Assembly: GCA_029556915.1 (NCBI GenBank)
Contig: JAKQIT010000165.1
Span: forward strand, 58,715 to 122,714
Direction of reading: 5' to 3'
DNA: 64,000 nt
DNA from: Pseudomonadota bacterium
Lineage (GTDB): Bacteria; Pseudomonadota; Gammaproteobacteria; Burkholderiales; Methylophilaceae
The notes beneath the pieces are model-generated. The model had not been told where the DNA came from, did not search any database, and worked only from the letters and a program-made list of their open reading frames with translations. Position numbers and translations under genes: made by a program. Positions 7,108 through 15,925 of this stretch are shown one piece after another. Numbering within the stretch: position 1 is the first letter of the stretch; each line of letters opens with the position of its first letter.

Positions 7108-9693
7108 TTACAACTTACTAAACTGCATTTTTCCTGCCTTGTAATCCACTTGGACAGTGTCTTTTGCCACAAAGTTGCCTGCCAAAATTTCTCGCGCCAG
7201 TGGGTTTTCAATCTCAGATTGAATAGCCCGTTTTAATGGACGCGCACCGTACACTGGATCAAACCCTGCACTGGCGATTTCTGCCAAGGCGGCATCCGTC
7301 ACATTCAACGTCATATCCATCGCCGCCAAGCGTTTAGCCAAATATTGCAATTGAATATTTGCGATAGACTTAATATTATCTTCACCCAAACTATGAAAAA
7401 CGACCACTTCATCAATGCGGTTGACAAACTCTGGCCTAAAATGCGTTTTTACCTCGCCCATCACCGCTAATTTCACCACTTGGTAATCTTGGTCGGCCAT
7501 GCTTTGTATCATTTGCGAGCCCAAGTTTGATGTCATGATAATCACCGTGTTTTTAAAATCCACCGTGCGGCCTTGGCCATCGGTTAAGCGTCCATCATCC
7601 AACACTTGCAACAACACGTTAAACACATCGGGGTGCGCTTTTTCCACTTCATCCAGCAACACCACGCTATAAGGCTTACGGCGCACCGCTTCTGTTAGCG
7701 TGCCGCCCTCTTCATAGCCCACATAGCCCGGTGGCGCACCAATCATACGTGCGACACTATGTTTTTCCATAAACTCACTCATGTCGATACGGATTAAATG
7801 CTCTTCCGAATCAAACAAAAAGTTGGCGAGTGACTTACAAAGTTCGGTTTTACCCACACCTGTTGGTCCTAAAAACAAGAAGCTGCCATAAGGGCGATTC
7901 GGATCGCTCAACCCAGAACGTGAACGGCGAATGGCATCAGACACCAAACGCACCGCTTCATCTTGCCCCACGACTCGCTCGTGCAACTTGGCTTCCATCG
8001 TGAGCAGTTTTTCACGCTCACCCGTCATCATTTTGCTGACAGGTATGCCTGTTGCACGGCTCACCACCTCGGCAATTTCATCTGCGCCCACTTCGGTGCG
8101 TAGCATTTTATTTTTAGTTGTATCACCCGCAGCTTCAGAACTCGCCGCTTGTTTTAGCTGTGCTTCCAGTTGAGGCAATTTGCCGTATTGCAACTCAGAG
8201 ACTTTTTGCCATTCGCCTTTACGCGTTGCTTCTTCCATCTCAAATTTTACTTTTTCGATAGCTTCTTTAATATGCGCAGAGCCCTGTACTTGGGCTTTTT
8301 CAGCCTTCCAAATCTCTTCTAAATCGGCGTATTCTTTTTCTAGCTTGGCAATTTCTTCTTCAATCAAGTCAAAGCGTTTTTTACTGCCTTCGTCTTTCTC
8401 ACGGCGCACCGCCTCACGCTCAATTTTCAATTGAATCAAGCGCCTATCGAGCTTGTCCATCACTTCTGGTTTAGAGTCAATTTCCATTTTGATGCGGCTT
8501 GCAGCTTCATCAATTAAATCAATCGCTTTATCGGGTAAAAAGCGGTCGGTAATGTAACGATGTGAAAGCTCGGCTGCAGCCACAATCGCAGGGTCAGTAA
8601 TTTCAACACCATGATGTAACTCGTATTTTTCTTGCAGCCCTCGCAAAATCGCAATCGTGGCCTCTACGCTAGGTTCATCCACCAACACTTTTTGAAAGCG
8701 GCGCTCTAAGGCGGCATCTTTTTCAATGTATTTGCGGTATTCATCTAAAGTGGTCGCGCCCACACAATGTAGTTCGCCGCGTGCCAAGGCAGGCTTCAAC
8801 ATATTGCCTGCGTCCATCGCCCCTTCAGATTTACCCGCACCCACCATGGTATGAATTTCATCAATAAACACGATGGTTTGGCCTTCGTCTTGCGCTAATT
8901 CTTTTAGCACCGATTTTAAGCGCTCTTCAAACTCACCGCGGTACTTAGCGCCCGCCAGTAAAGCCGCCATATCGAGCGACAACACCTTTTTGTTTTTGAG
9001 TGAGTCTGGCACTTCGCCATTCACAATGCGTTGTGCCAAGCCTTCCACAATCGCGGTTTTACCGACGCCTGGTTCACCAATCAATACTGGGTTGTTTTTG
9101 GTGCGGCGTTGCAACACCTGAATGGCACGGCGAATCTCGTCATCACGCCCAATCACGGGGTCAAGCTTGCCAGCACGGGCGCGCTCGGTTAAATCAAGCG
9201 TATATTTTTTAAGCGCTTCACGTTGGCCTTCAGCCTCTTGGCTATTCACACCATCGCTACCACGCACGGCAGTAATCGCAGATTCTAAAGCTGATTTTGT
9301 TAAGCCATTGCTTTTGAGTAGTTTGCTTGTATCACCTTTATCGTCAGCCAATGCCAGTAAAAACATTTCGCTGGCAATGTAAGCATCGTTACGCTTTTGC
9401 GCCAATTTATCGGTCACGTTTAGCAAGTTATTTAAATCGCGCGAAATCGCCACATCTCCACTCGCATCGGTGGATTTTGGTAAATTGTTAATCGCTGCGG
9501 TTAAACTGTTTTTTAGCTGGTTAAGCTGCACACCTGCACGCGCCAGCAATGAAGCCGTTCCACCATCTTCTTGGTTGAGCAACGCTTGTAGTAAGTGTTG
9601 AGCCTCAATGGCGGTGTTATCTGCGCCCAACGCAATACTTTGTGCATCGGCAATGGCTTGTTGAAATTTAGTGGTGAGTTTGTCGAAACGCAT
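7108..9693 (-). CDS. clpB: ATP-dependent disaggregase ClpB
   Basis: An 861-residue Hsp100 chaperone that extracts polypeptides from aggregates together with DnaK. It has the N domain ([20 protein letters not shown]), a first AAA+ module with Walker A GEPGVGKT and Walker B VFIDEIH, the long middle coiled coil at about 410-530 that distinguishes ClpB from ClpA/ClpC, and a second AAA+ module with GPTGVGKT and [11 protein letters not shown]. Pore loops KYRGEFEER and GYVGYEEGG are intact. The length equals the family norm (857-861). AGGAG precedes the ATG. A sigma-32-like promoter lies 30-60 bases upstream. Transcription may run on into the adjacent lipoprotein gene. Confidence 0.98.
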   Translation of the reverse strand: MRFDKLTTKFQQAIADAQSIALGADNTAIEAQHLLQALLNQEDGGTASLLARAGVQLNQLKNSLTAAINNLPKSTDASGDVAISRDLNNLLNVTDKLAQKRNDAYIASEMFLLALADDKGDTSKLLKSNGLTKSALESAITAVRGSDGVNSQEAEGQREALKKYTLDLTERARAGKLDPVIGRDDEIRRAIQVLQRRTKNNPVLIGEPGVGKTAIVEGLAQRIVNGEVPDSLKNKKVLSLDMAALLAGAKYRGEFEERLKSVLKELAQDEGQTIVFIDEIHTMVGAGKSEGAMDAGNMLKPALARGELHCVGATTLDEYRKYIEKDAALERRFQKVLVDEPSVEATIAILRGLQEKYELHHGVEITDPAIVAAAELSHRYITDRFLPDKAIDLIDEAASRIKMEIDSKPEVMDKLDRRLIQLKIEREAVRREKDEGSKKRFDLIEEEIAKLEKEYADLEEIWKAEKAQVQGSAHIKEAIEKVKFEMEEATRKGEWQKVSELQYGKLPQLEAQLKQAASSEAAGDTTKNKMLRTEVGADEIAEVVSRATGIPVSKMMTGEREKLLTMEAKLHERVVGQDEAVRLVSDAIRRSRSGLSDPNRPYGSFLFLGPTGVGKTELCKSLANFLFDSEEHLIRIDMSEFMEKHSVARMIGAPPGYVGYEEGGTLTEAVRRKPYSVVLLDEVEKAHPDVFNVLLQVLDDGRLTDGQGRTVDFKNTVIIMTSNLGSQMIQSMADQDYQVVKLAVMGEVKTHFRPEFVNRIDEVVVFHSLGEDNIKSIANIQLQYLAKRLAAMDMTLNVTDAALAEIASAGFDPVYGARPLKRAIQSEIENPLAREILAGNFVAKDTVQVDYKAGKMQFSKL

Positions 9694-9723
9694 TATTCGC
9701 TCCTGAATGTTTAGTTACCGCTT

Positions 9724-9751
9724 ACATGGGGGAGCAAAATCACTTTTCAAT
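9724..9751 (-). promoter_or_regulatory. Sigma-32 (heat-shock) promoter of clpB
   Basis: The minus strand reads ATTGAAA, a 14-base spacer, then CCCATGT. The sigma-32 consensus is CTTGAAA-N13-15-CCCATNT, so the match is 6/7 plus 7/7 with ideal spacing. It ends about 30 bases before the clpB start. Confidence 0.8.
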
Positions 9752-9775
9752 AGGTGAATACCCTTATGAGGAACG

Positions 9776-10342
9776 CTAATTTTTGGCTGGGGCTACTTGC
9801 CAATGTCGCCCTTCATCTTCGCTAATGAGCAATACTGTTTTACCATCCGCAGTTTGTAATCGCATAGACGGTTGAGGTGCGCTCATTAAAAACTCAATGT
9901 TTGTCACCTTTGATACTGGCAATAGTTTGGGGGGAGGAAAAACCAAAGCTTCACCATCCATACGCGCATAATAGGCCTTATCTGCGTGTGTCCAAGCCAA
10001 AAACCAACCCCAATCGCCAGCGCGAGCAATCGCTATTGATAAGAAATGACATTCATCTGATTGTTTTTGATGGTAGGTAATTCGTTTAATTACAGGCGTC
10101 TTTTGCTCATCCAAGGCAATAATGGCTAACTCTTGCACATTGTCTTCAAAAGTTTGTTGCGTGAAATAAACTGGCTGTTGACGGCTGTCTATCGTTGTTG
10201 CAATGCTACAGAGTGATTTTGGCATTGTTGGCAGCATATTGGGTTGTGCATGTCCTGCATAACTGAAAAATAAGCCACTAAAAACCATTCCCAAAATGAT
10301 TATGTTTTTGCTAGTCACTCGCGTTGCACCTATAAATTGCAT
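9776..10342 (-). CDS. Secreted hypothetical protein
   Basis: A 188-residue protein with a signal peptide (SKNIIILGMVFSGLFFSYAG, cleavage likely after GHA). The mature part has two Cys (LCSIATT and DECHFLS) that could form a disulfide, and a C-terminal LISEDEGRHWQVA that resembles one blade of a BNR/Asp-box sialidase-type repeat. I chose the ATG at 10342 since AGGTGAG lies just upstream; a GTG four codons earlier overlaps that site. No family is recognised. It is followed by the clpB promoter, so it is likely a single-gene unit. Confidence 0.7.
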   Translation of the reverse strand: MQFIGATRVTSKNIIILGMVFSGLFFSYAGHAQPNMLPTMPKSLCSIATTIDSRQQPVYFTQQTFEDNVQELAIIALDEQKTPVIKRITYHQKQSDECHFLSIAIARAGDWGWFLAWTHADKAYYARMDGEALVFPPPKLLPVSKVTNIEFLMSAPQPSMRLQTADGKTVLLISEDEGRHWQVAPAKN

Positions 10343-10526
10343 CGTAAATCTCACCTAATTTTAACAAACAGATTCTCTCAAATAGACCATTGTGTAAGGG
10401 ATTATATCCCGCACAAAAAATTCATTTAATTTTATTTAAGTTTCAATTATTTAGTCCGATAAATAGTTATGAATAGTTTAATTTATATGGATTAAACCGC
10501 CCTTTGGGGGTGATATTAAATTTGAA

Positions 10527-12407
10527 TTGAAAAGAAAATTGAAGAACACCAACCAACCAACACCTAATCATTTGGCTGAGCAAGATGAGCAAATGGCTGA
10601 ATTGAGTCTAACTATCAAAAGTAGATTCAAGGCTGCTTGGCATTTATCTGCGGCCATACAAAGTGCCTTAGATAAAAACTGGCATTGGGTGGACTCTTCT
10701 GAAGCCATTCAAAACCACACAGAGGCCGTTACTGATTTACCACATCTAGCTGATATTGCTTTTATGAGTGCCGGCGAAGGTATGATGGTGATGGATGAAA
10801 AAGGCTGCATTTTAAGCATCAATAAAGCTTATACAACAATCACTGGCTTCCGAGAAATTGATGCCTTAGGTTTAACGCACAAAGCCATGCGTGATAAAGA
10901 TTGTGATGTCTGGCGCACTTTGCAACTCAACGATAAATGGTCAGGCGAAAAACTTAATTACCGCAAAAGTGGTGAGGCCTATCAAGAGCGCATTACGCTG
11001 AGTGCTGTGCGAAACCATCTGCATCAAGTTACCCATTATGTGGGTGTTTTTTCAGATATTACTGAAGCAAAACATTCACAAAACAGATTACAAGAGCTGG
11101 TAAATCACGATCCTCTCACTGGATTGCCAAATCGCAGATTATTTACCGAGTTACTCGAGCATGCCATTAAACGTGCTGAGCGAGAGCATCACGAAATTGC
11201 ATTATTGTTTGTTGATTTAGATAGATTTAAATCCATTAACGACAGCCTTGGTCACCAAGTGGGTGATAAATTATTGTATGAGGTATCTAAAAGAATTCAT
11301 CATACCGTTAGAGATAGCGATGTCGTTGCCCGTTTAGGCGGCGATGAATTCTTGGTGATGATGGATAATATTAAATCGATAGAAGATGCGGCGTCAGTAG
11401 CGCAAAAAATTATCTATGCTTTGCAAATTGAATTTCATATTGATAGTAAGGAAATTTTTATTGGTGCAAGTGTCGGTATTTCGATTTTCCCAAAAGATGG
11501 CAATGATGTAGAAGGGCTAATTAAAGCTGCTGATATTGCCATGTACCAAATTAAAAATCGCGGTAAAAACAACTTTTGTTTTTATTCGGAAGAGCTTAGT
11601 AAAAATGCTGTTGAGCGCTTTACTTTAGAAAGTGAACTCCGCCACGCTTTAGCACGCAAACAGTTTGAAGTGCATTATCAGCCTCAAATATCATTACTTA
11701 CAGGTGACATTATAGGTGCGGAAGCTCTGATTCGTTGGCGTCACCCTACGCTAGGCTTGGTATCACCCGCTAGATTTATCCCTATTGCAGAAGAAACAGG
11801 CTTAATTGTGCAAATTGGCGAATGGGTGCTCAGACAAGCTGCCAAGCAAGCGATGGCGTGGATTAGCGATGGCTACACTATGCAATGGATTTCAGTCAAC
11901 GTTTCTGGCGTGCAAATCATGCGGAGCAATTTTTACGACACAGTATATGGCATATTGGTAGAAACAGATTGTAAGCCACAAATTCTTGAGTTAGAAATCA
12001 CCGAAAGCACGGTGATGCAAAACACCGAATTTGTAATTGATACGTTTAACAACATTAAACAACTCGGCGTACGCGTAGCGATTGATGACTTTGGTACAGG
12101 TTATTCATCTCTTTCCAACCTCAAACGTTTGCCTCTTAGTAAAATTAAAATTGACCAATCCTTTGTGCGTGGCCTGCCTGATGATTTAAACGATGCGGCG
12201 ATTACCAACACGATAAATGCCATGGCACGAAATTTAGGATTCTCCGTTATTGCCGAAGGTGTAGAAACAAATGCGCAGGCTGAGTTTCTGAAAAATATGG
12301 GCTGCGAAGAAGCCCAAGGTTACTTATATGGTAAGCCGATTGATGCTGCTGAGTTTACCAAAATGCTTGAAACAAGAACGCAAAAGTATCAAATTGCAGG
12401 TAACTAA
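10527..12407 (+). CDS. PAS-GGDEF-EAL cyclic-di-GMP signalling protein
   Basis: A 626-residue protein with a PAS domain at about 75-190 (GEGMMVMDEKGCILSINKAY, ending in a PAC-like YVGVFSDITEAK), a GGDEF domain at about 195-355 with intact active site RLGGDEF near 271-275, and an EAL domain at about 370-615 with GAEALIRW near 398 and catalytic DDFGTGYSSL. Both enzymatic signatures are complete, so it may make and break c-di-GMP, though in such hybrids one domain is often regulatory. There is no membrane segment. The likely start is TTG at 10527; an internal ATG at codon 23 is possible. It is followed after one base by an HD-GYP gene, making a c-di-GMP operon. Confidence 0.9.
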   Translation: MKRKLKNTNQPTPNHLAEQDEQMAELSLTIKSRFKAAWHLSAAIQSALDKNWHWVDSSEAIQNHTEAVTDLPHLADIAFMSAGEGMMVMDEKGCILSINKAYTTITGFREIDALGLTHKAMRDKDCDVWRTLQLNDKWSGEKLNYRKSGEAYQERITLSAVRNHLHQVTHYVGVFSDITEAKHSQNRLQELVNHDPLTGLPNRRLFTELLEHAIKRAEREHHEIALLFVDLDRFKSINDSLGHQVGDKLLYEVSKRIHHTVRDSDVVARLGGDEFLVMMDNIKSIEDAASVAQKIIYALQIEFHIDSKEIFIGASVGISIFPKDGNDVEGLIKAADIAMYQIKNRGKNNFCFYSEELSKNAVERFTLESELRHALARKQFEVHYQPQISLLTGDIIGAEALIRWRHPTLGLVSPARFIPIAEETGLIVQIGEWVLRQAAKQAMAWISDGYTMQWISVNVSGVQIMRSNFYDTVYGILVETDCKPQILELEITESTVMQNTEFVIDTFNNIKQLGVRVAIDDFGTGYSSLSNLKRLPLSKIKIDQSFVRGLPDDLNDAAITNTINAMARNLGFSVIAEGVETNAQAEFLKNMGCEEAQGYLYGKPIDAAEFTKMLETRTQKYQIAGN

Positions 12408-12408
12408 A

Positions 12409-13686
12409 ATGCACAATCACCATTTTATTGATGTTTCCCAACTCCGAGTAGGACTTTATGTCCATTTAGATTTGGGTTGGATGAATCACCCTTTTACTTT
12501 AAGTAACTTTAAAATCAAAGATGAAACGCAAATTAGTGGCATCCAAAAAACTGGTCTCAAAAAATTGCGCTACGACCCCAACCGCAGTGACTGCGAACCT
12601 TTACCTGAGGCACAAGTTGCTGAACCGAATAATACTCAAACGGCAGCTAACAACGTGAAGGAAGCCGCAAACAATGAAGTATCAAAAGAAGAGCGATTAG
12701 GTCAATTAAATGCTGCTATCAATGAAGCAGAATTGAAGTTTATTGCTGCTGGCAACACTGTGCGTGAAGCGACAAAGAACATTTTGATAGACCCTAAAGT
12801 TTGCATTGAAAAAACTGCTAATTTGATAGATGTATTAGTTGAAACCACCTTAACCGAGGGTGATATTGCTATTCATGCGTTGAATGGCAATAACTCAGGG
12901 GATGATAATTACGTTCACCCGTTAAATGTGACCGTGCTTGCGATGATGCTTGCTAAATCCCTTGAGCTTTCAGCAGAAGATACGCGTCTTTTAGGAATGG
13001 CGGCAGTGTTTCACGATATTGGTAAAATTGAAATTTCTAGCAAAATTTTACTTAAAAAAGAACCCCTGACCAAGCAAGAGCAATTACATTTTGAGCAACA
13101 CTCTGAAATTGGGGCTCGCATGGCCAGAGAGGTGGGCTTGCCAGCACGTATTGGCAAAGTTATTTTGCAGCATCATGTGCATGAAGACGGCACTGGCTAC
13201 CCTAAACGCATTACTGCTGACAAAATTGACCCAATTGCACGCATTATCGCACTGGTCAATTGGTATGATAATTTATGCAATCCCTCAGATGTTACGCTGG
13301 CAAAAACGCCATACGAAGCATTAGCGCAAATGTACGCGCATCATCGTGCTAAATTTGATGAAATGTTAGTGAAAAGGTTAATTAAATCACTCGGCATTTA
13401 CCCGCCAGGTAGCATCGTACAATTATCATCAGGGGTGTATGGTATTGTGGTTTCAGTCAACCCCAATCAGCCACTTCGCCCCTATGTGTTATTGCATGAC
13501 CCACTCATGCAGCGAGATACCCCACACATTTTAAATTTAAGTGAAGAGCAAGGCATCAGCATTAGCGCCTGCCTGCGCCCAAACAAGTTACCTTTAGATG
13601 CACTTAAATATTTAAATCCTCACAAAAGAGTTAACTATTTCTTAGATACCGATTTATCAAAAATACAAGACGATAAGTCTGAATAG
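12409..13686 (+). CDS. HD-GYP domain phosphodiesterase with DUF3391-type N-terminus
   Basis: A 425-residue protein. The N-terminal ISVSQLRVG-like segment (FIDVSQLRVGLYVHLDLGWM, then SGIQKTGLKKLRYDP) is the domain that often precedes HD-GYP. The catalytic domain has HD at about 202-203 (AVFHDIGKIEI), QHHVHEDGTGYP with GYP near 264-266, and the metal ligands H and HH in the usual order. HD-GYP enzymes hydrolyse c-di-GMP to GMP. The start ATG lies one base after the stop of the GGDEF-EAL gene and has AGGT upstream, so the two are translationally linked. A C-terminal beta region of about 80 residues follows. The gene converges on exbD with an 11-base gap. Confidence 0.9.
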   Translation: MHNHHFIDVSQLRVGLYVHLDLGWMNHPFTLSNFKIKDETQISGIQKTGLKKLRYDPNRSDCEPLPEAQVAEPNNTQTAANNVKEAANNEVSKEERLGQLNAAINEAELKFIAAGNTVREATKNILIDPKVCIEKTANLIDVLVETTLTEGDIAIHALNGNNSGDDNYVHPLNVTVLAMMLAKSLELSAEDTRLLGMAAVFHDIGKIEISSKILLKKEPLTKQEQLHFEQHSEIGARMAREVGLPARIGKVILQHHVHEDGTGYPKRITADKIDPIARIIALVNWYDNLCNPSDVTLAKTPYEALAQMYAHHRAKFDEMLVKRLIKSLGIYPPGSIVQLSSGVYGIVVSVNPNQPLRPYVLLHDPLMQRDTPHILNLSEEQGISISACLRPNKLPLDALKYLNPHKRVNYFLDTDLSKIQDDKSE

Positions 13687-13697
13687 CTAAAACTCTG

Positions 13698-14117
13698 TTA
13701 TTGGGTTGCGGTAGGGTCTGTCACAAAGCCAATCTTAGTCAACTTAGCATTTTGCGCAACGGACATCACATGCGCCACGTTTTTATATTGCGATGTCCCA
13801 TCTGCTTTAATATGTAGTTCCGGTTGTGGGTCTTTTTTTGCTTCTAATTCAAAGCGCGCAGCCAGTGACTCTTTTGGCACCAGTTCACCATTCCAAAACA
13901 GTGTTCCGTCTTCCCGTATCGCCAGTTCAACGTGGTCAGGTTTGGTAATATTGGGCGTGTTAGATTCTTTAGGTAAATCAATTTTAACCGAGTGTGTAAG
14001 CAACGGTGCTGTGATAATAAAAATCACCAATAGCACCAGCATCACGTCCACTAAGGGAACGACATTGATTTCTGCCTTGGCTTGCGGTTGGTTTGCATTA
14101 AAGCTGCCGAAACTCAT
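13698..14117 (-). CDS. exbD: Biopolymer transport protein ExbD
   Basis: A 139-residue inner-membrane protein with a single N-terminal helix carrying the essential proton-pathway Asp24 (VVPLVDVMLVLLVIFIITAP) and a periplasmic ExbD domain (IREDGTLFWNGELVPKESLA, then ELHIKADGTSQYKNVAHVMS). With ExbB it forms the motor that drives TonB using the proton gradient. It overlaps exbB by four bases and is the last gene of tonB-exbB-exbD. Confidence 0.95.
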   Translation of the reverse strand: MSFGSFNANQPQAKAEINVVPLVDVMLVLLVIFIITAPLLTHSVKIDLPKESNTPNITKPDHVELAIREDGTLFWNGELVPKESLAARFELEAKKDPQPELHIKADGTSQYKNVAHVMSVAQNAKLTKIGFVTDPTATQ

Positions 14118-14845
14118 GATGCGTTTCCTGTTGGTTTTGTTGGGTTGTTTTCGCTATTGCTCACCGTGAGCATCACAAATAAATCATGCGCAAAAGCATC
14201 TAACTTGGCTAACCACATACGGTTGCGGCGGTTAAATGCGTTATAAGCAAACACTGCTGGAATCGCCACTGCTAGGCCAATGGCGGTCATAATGAGGGCT
14301 TCGCCCACTGGGCCGGCCACTTTATCTAGCGTGCCTTGACCACTTAAACCAATATTCACCAGTGCGTGATAAATAGCCCATACGGTACCAAATAAACCAA
14401 TATAAGGCGAAGCTGAACCCGCAGAGGCTAATACTGTTAGGCCGTTTTCACTGCGGGCAGATTCTTGGTCGATGCCGTTGCGAATCGCACGCGTCATAAA
14501 TTCTGATATGCCGCCAGCGACCGCAATTTTTTGTGCGCCAAAACTGCCAGCATTTCTGAGTGCATCTAGACCTTCAGCGGCTAAATTTGAAAAGGCGTTA
14601 TTGGGTTTACTTTGATTTAATAGGCTGTTGAGCTGAGCGAGTGAGTCGAAGTTTCTAAACTGAGCCAAAAAAGCTTTAGCCCTTTTGGCTTCTAGCCAAT
14701 TGGCAAACGCTTTGGTAAAAATTAAATACCAACTCGCAATTGAAAGCACTAGCAAGAAAAATAAAACCACTTTGCCTACGGTGTCCACATTTGCAATAAA
14801 ATTTGCAAAGCCTAATTGTTGTGATGCGACTGCTGCTGTTGCCAT
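14114..14845 (-). CDS. exbB: Biopolymer transport protein ExbB (MotA/TolQ/ExbB family)
   Basis: A 243-residue inner-membrane protein with three helices: about 23-43 (VVLFFLLVLSIASWYLIFTK), the conserved second helix in ASAGSASPYIGLFGTVWAIY, and the third in GEALIMTAIGLAVAIPAVFA. The family signature GLFGTVWAIYHALVNIG and the conserved Thr of helix 3 are present. It forms the pentameric stator of the TonB motor. It is preceded by tonB with a 20-base gap and overlaps exbD by ATGA. Confidence 0.95.
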   Translation of the reverse strand: MATAAVASQQLGFANFIANVDTVGKVVLFFLLVLSIASWYLIFTKAFANWLEAKRAKAFLAQFRNFDSLAQLNSLLNQSKPNNAFSNLAAEGLDALRNAGSFGAQKIAVAGGISEFMTRAIRNGIDQESARSENGLTVLASAGSASPYIGLFGTVWAIYHALVNIGLSGQGTLDKVAGPVGEALIMTAIGLAVAIPAVFAYNAFNRRNRMWLAKLDAFAHDLFVMLTVSNSENNPTKPTGNAS

Positions 14846-14865
14846 ATCAATTTTTCCTCTATAAA

Positions 14866-15561
14866 TTATTCTAATTTAAAATCAAACACTTGCGTTGCTA
14901 TTGCACGCGCGGGTTGACCATCGCGTGTTGCTGCTTCACAGCGCCAGTTTTTAACGGTTGCTACACCAGCATTATCCAAGCGTGAAAACCCAGAACTTTC
15001 AACCACTTTAACAGACGTAATTTTACCTGACTCATCCAATTCCACGCGTAACTTTACTTGTCCTTGCTCGCCCATACGGCGCGAAGCAGGAGGGTAATTG
15101 GGTTCTGGCCGGCTTGAACAAGCAACTGACAACTCAGACATTTGCACAGGTGCGGCAGGTTTAACTGGCTCTGGTGCAGCTGGCGGCTCAGGCTCGGGCG
15201 CAGGTGGCTCTTCTTTAATAGGCTCAGGTTCAGGCTGCTTTTCCACCACAAACTCTGTCGGCGTTTCAGCTGGCGCTTCTACCGCCAAAATAGGTTTTGG
15301 CTCTGGTTTTGGCTTAATCGGTTTTTCTTTTACCAATTTCACTTCTTTAGGTGGCTCAGGCTTGGGTGGCTCTGGCGGTGGTGGTGGCTCTTCTTTTTTA
15401 GGCGGGTTAATCAAATCCACCATCATCACCAACGCTTCTTGTGGTGGCGGAATGAGTTTATAGCTCATCGCCAAGTAAAGCAAACCAAGATGAATGGCTA
15501 AAACGAATAGCAAGCCTACGACTTTACCAGCACGATTTTCTATTACGTTCTCGTTCATCAC
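14866..15561 (-). CDS. tonB: Energy transducer TonB
   Basis: A 231-residue protein with an N-terminal helix at about 14-32 (VVGLLFVLAIHLGLLYLAMS), a long Pro/Glu/Lys-rich periplasmic spacer at about 48-140 (PPPPPEPPKPEPPKEVKL), and a C-terminal TonB domain (YPPASRRMGEQGQVKLRVEL to VKNWRCEAATRDGQPARA). It passes energy from ExbB/ExbD to outer-membrane receptors. It is the first gene of its operon, with a Fur box about 160 bases upstream. Three TonB-dependent receptor genes in this window are plausible clients. Confidence 0.95.
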   Translation of the reverse strand: MMNENVIENRAGKVVGLLFVLAIHLGLLYLAMSYKLIPPPQEALVMMVDLINPPKKEEPPPPPEPPKPEPPKEVKLVKEKPIKPKPEPKPILAVEAPAETPTEFVVEKQPEPEPIKEEPPAPEPEPPAAPEPVKPAAPVQMSELSVACSSRPEPNYPPASRRMGEQGQVKLRVELDESGKITSVKVVESSGFSRLDNAGVATVKNWRCEAATRDGQPARAIATQVFDFKLE

Positions 15562-15721
15562 CTAAAACTTTCAACTAAAATATTGCGTTGGCACATTTAA
15601 GCTAATCGCCACCATTCAAAACTGGCAAATATACCATATAACCTTTTGTTACCTGTGATTGTAAGCAATCTGACGCTTTAAATTTGCATTATTTTGGCTG
15701 TCAGCTTCACCAGCCAATAAT

Positions 15722-15740
15722 GATAATGGTTCTCATTATC
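15722..15740 (-). promoter_or_regulatory. Fur box upstream of tonB-exbB-exbD
   Basis: GATAATGGTTCTCATTATC matches 16 of 19 bases of the Fur consensus GATAATGATAATCATTATC, with perfect outer half-sites GATAAT and ATTATC. It lies in the 364-base gap before tonB. The gap otherwise holds repeat copy B and nothing else I can recognise. Confidence 0.85.
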
Positions 15741-15812
15741 TCACAAATCCAGCCAATTGTCAGTCTAATTTTTCGTTACCGTATTTGTTAAAATAAATCA
15801 CTTAATTTACTG

Positions 15813-15876
15813 CGAGGATTTTTCGATGCTCTGGAAGCCGCAAGGATACTGGCTTGCAGAGCATCGATAATGATGT
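15813..15876 (-). repeat. 3'-UTR hairpin element, copy B
   Basis: On the minus strand a GATGCTCTGCAAGCC arm, a loop with CAGTATCCTTGC, and a GGCTTCCAGAGCATC arm form a long hairpin, followed by GAAAAATCCTCG. It begins 49 bases after the stop of the receptor gene ending at 15926, in the same transcript sense as the other copies. The trailing CTCGGGG tract is degenerate in this copy. Confidence 0.75.
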
Positions 15877-15925
15877 TCAACTAGAATCAGGCTAAAAACA
15901 CTCAATTTCAGCGCCTCAAATTCTG

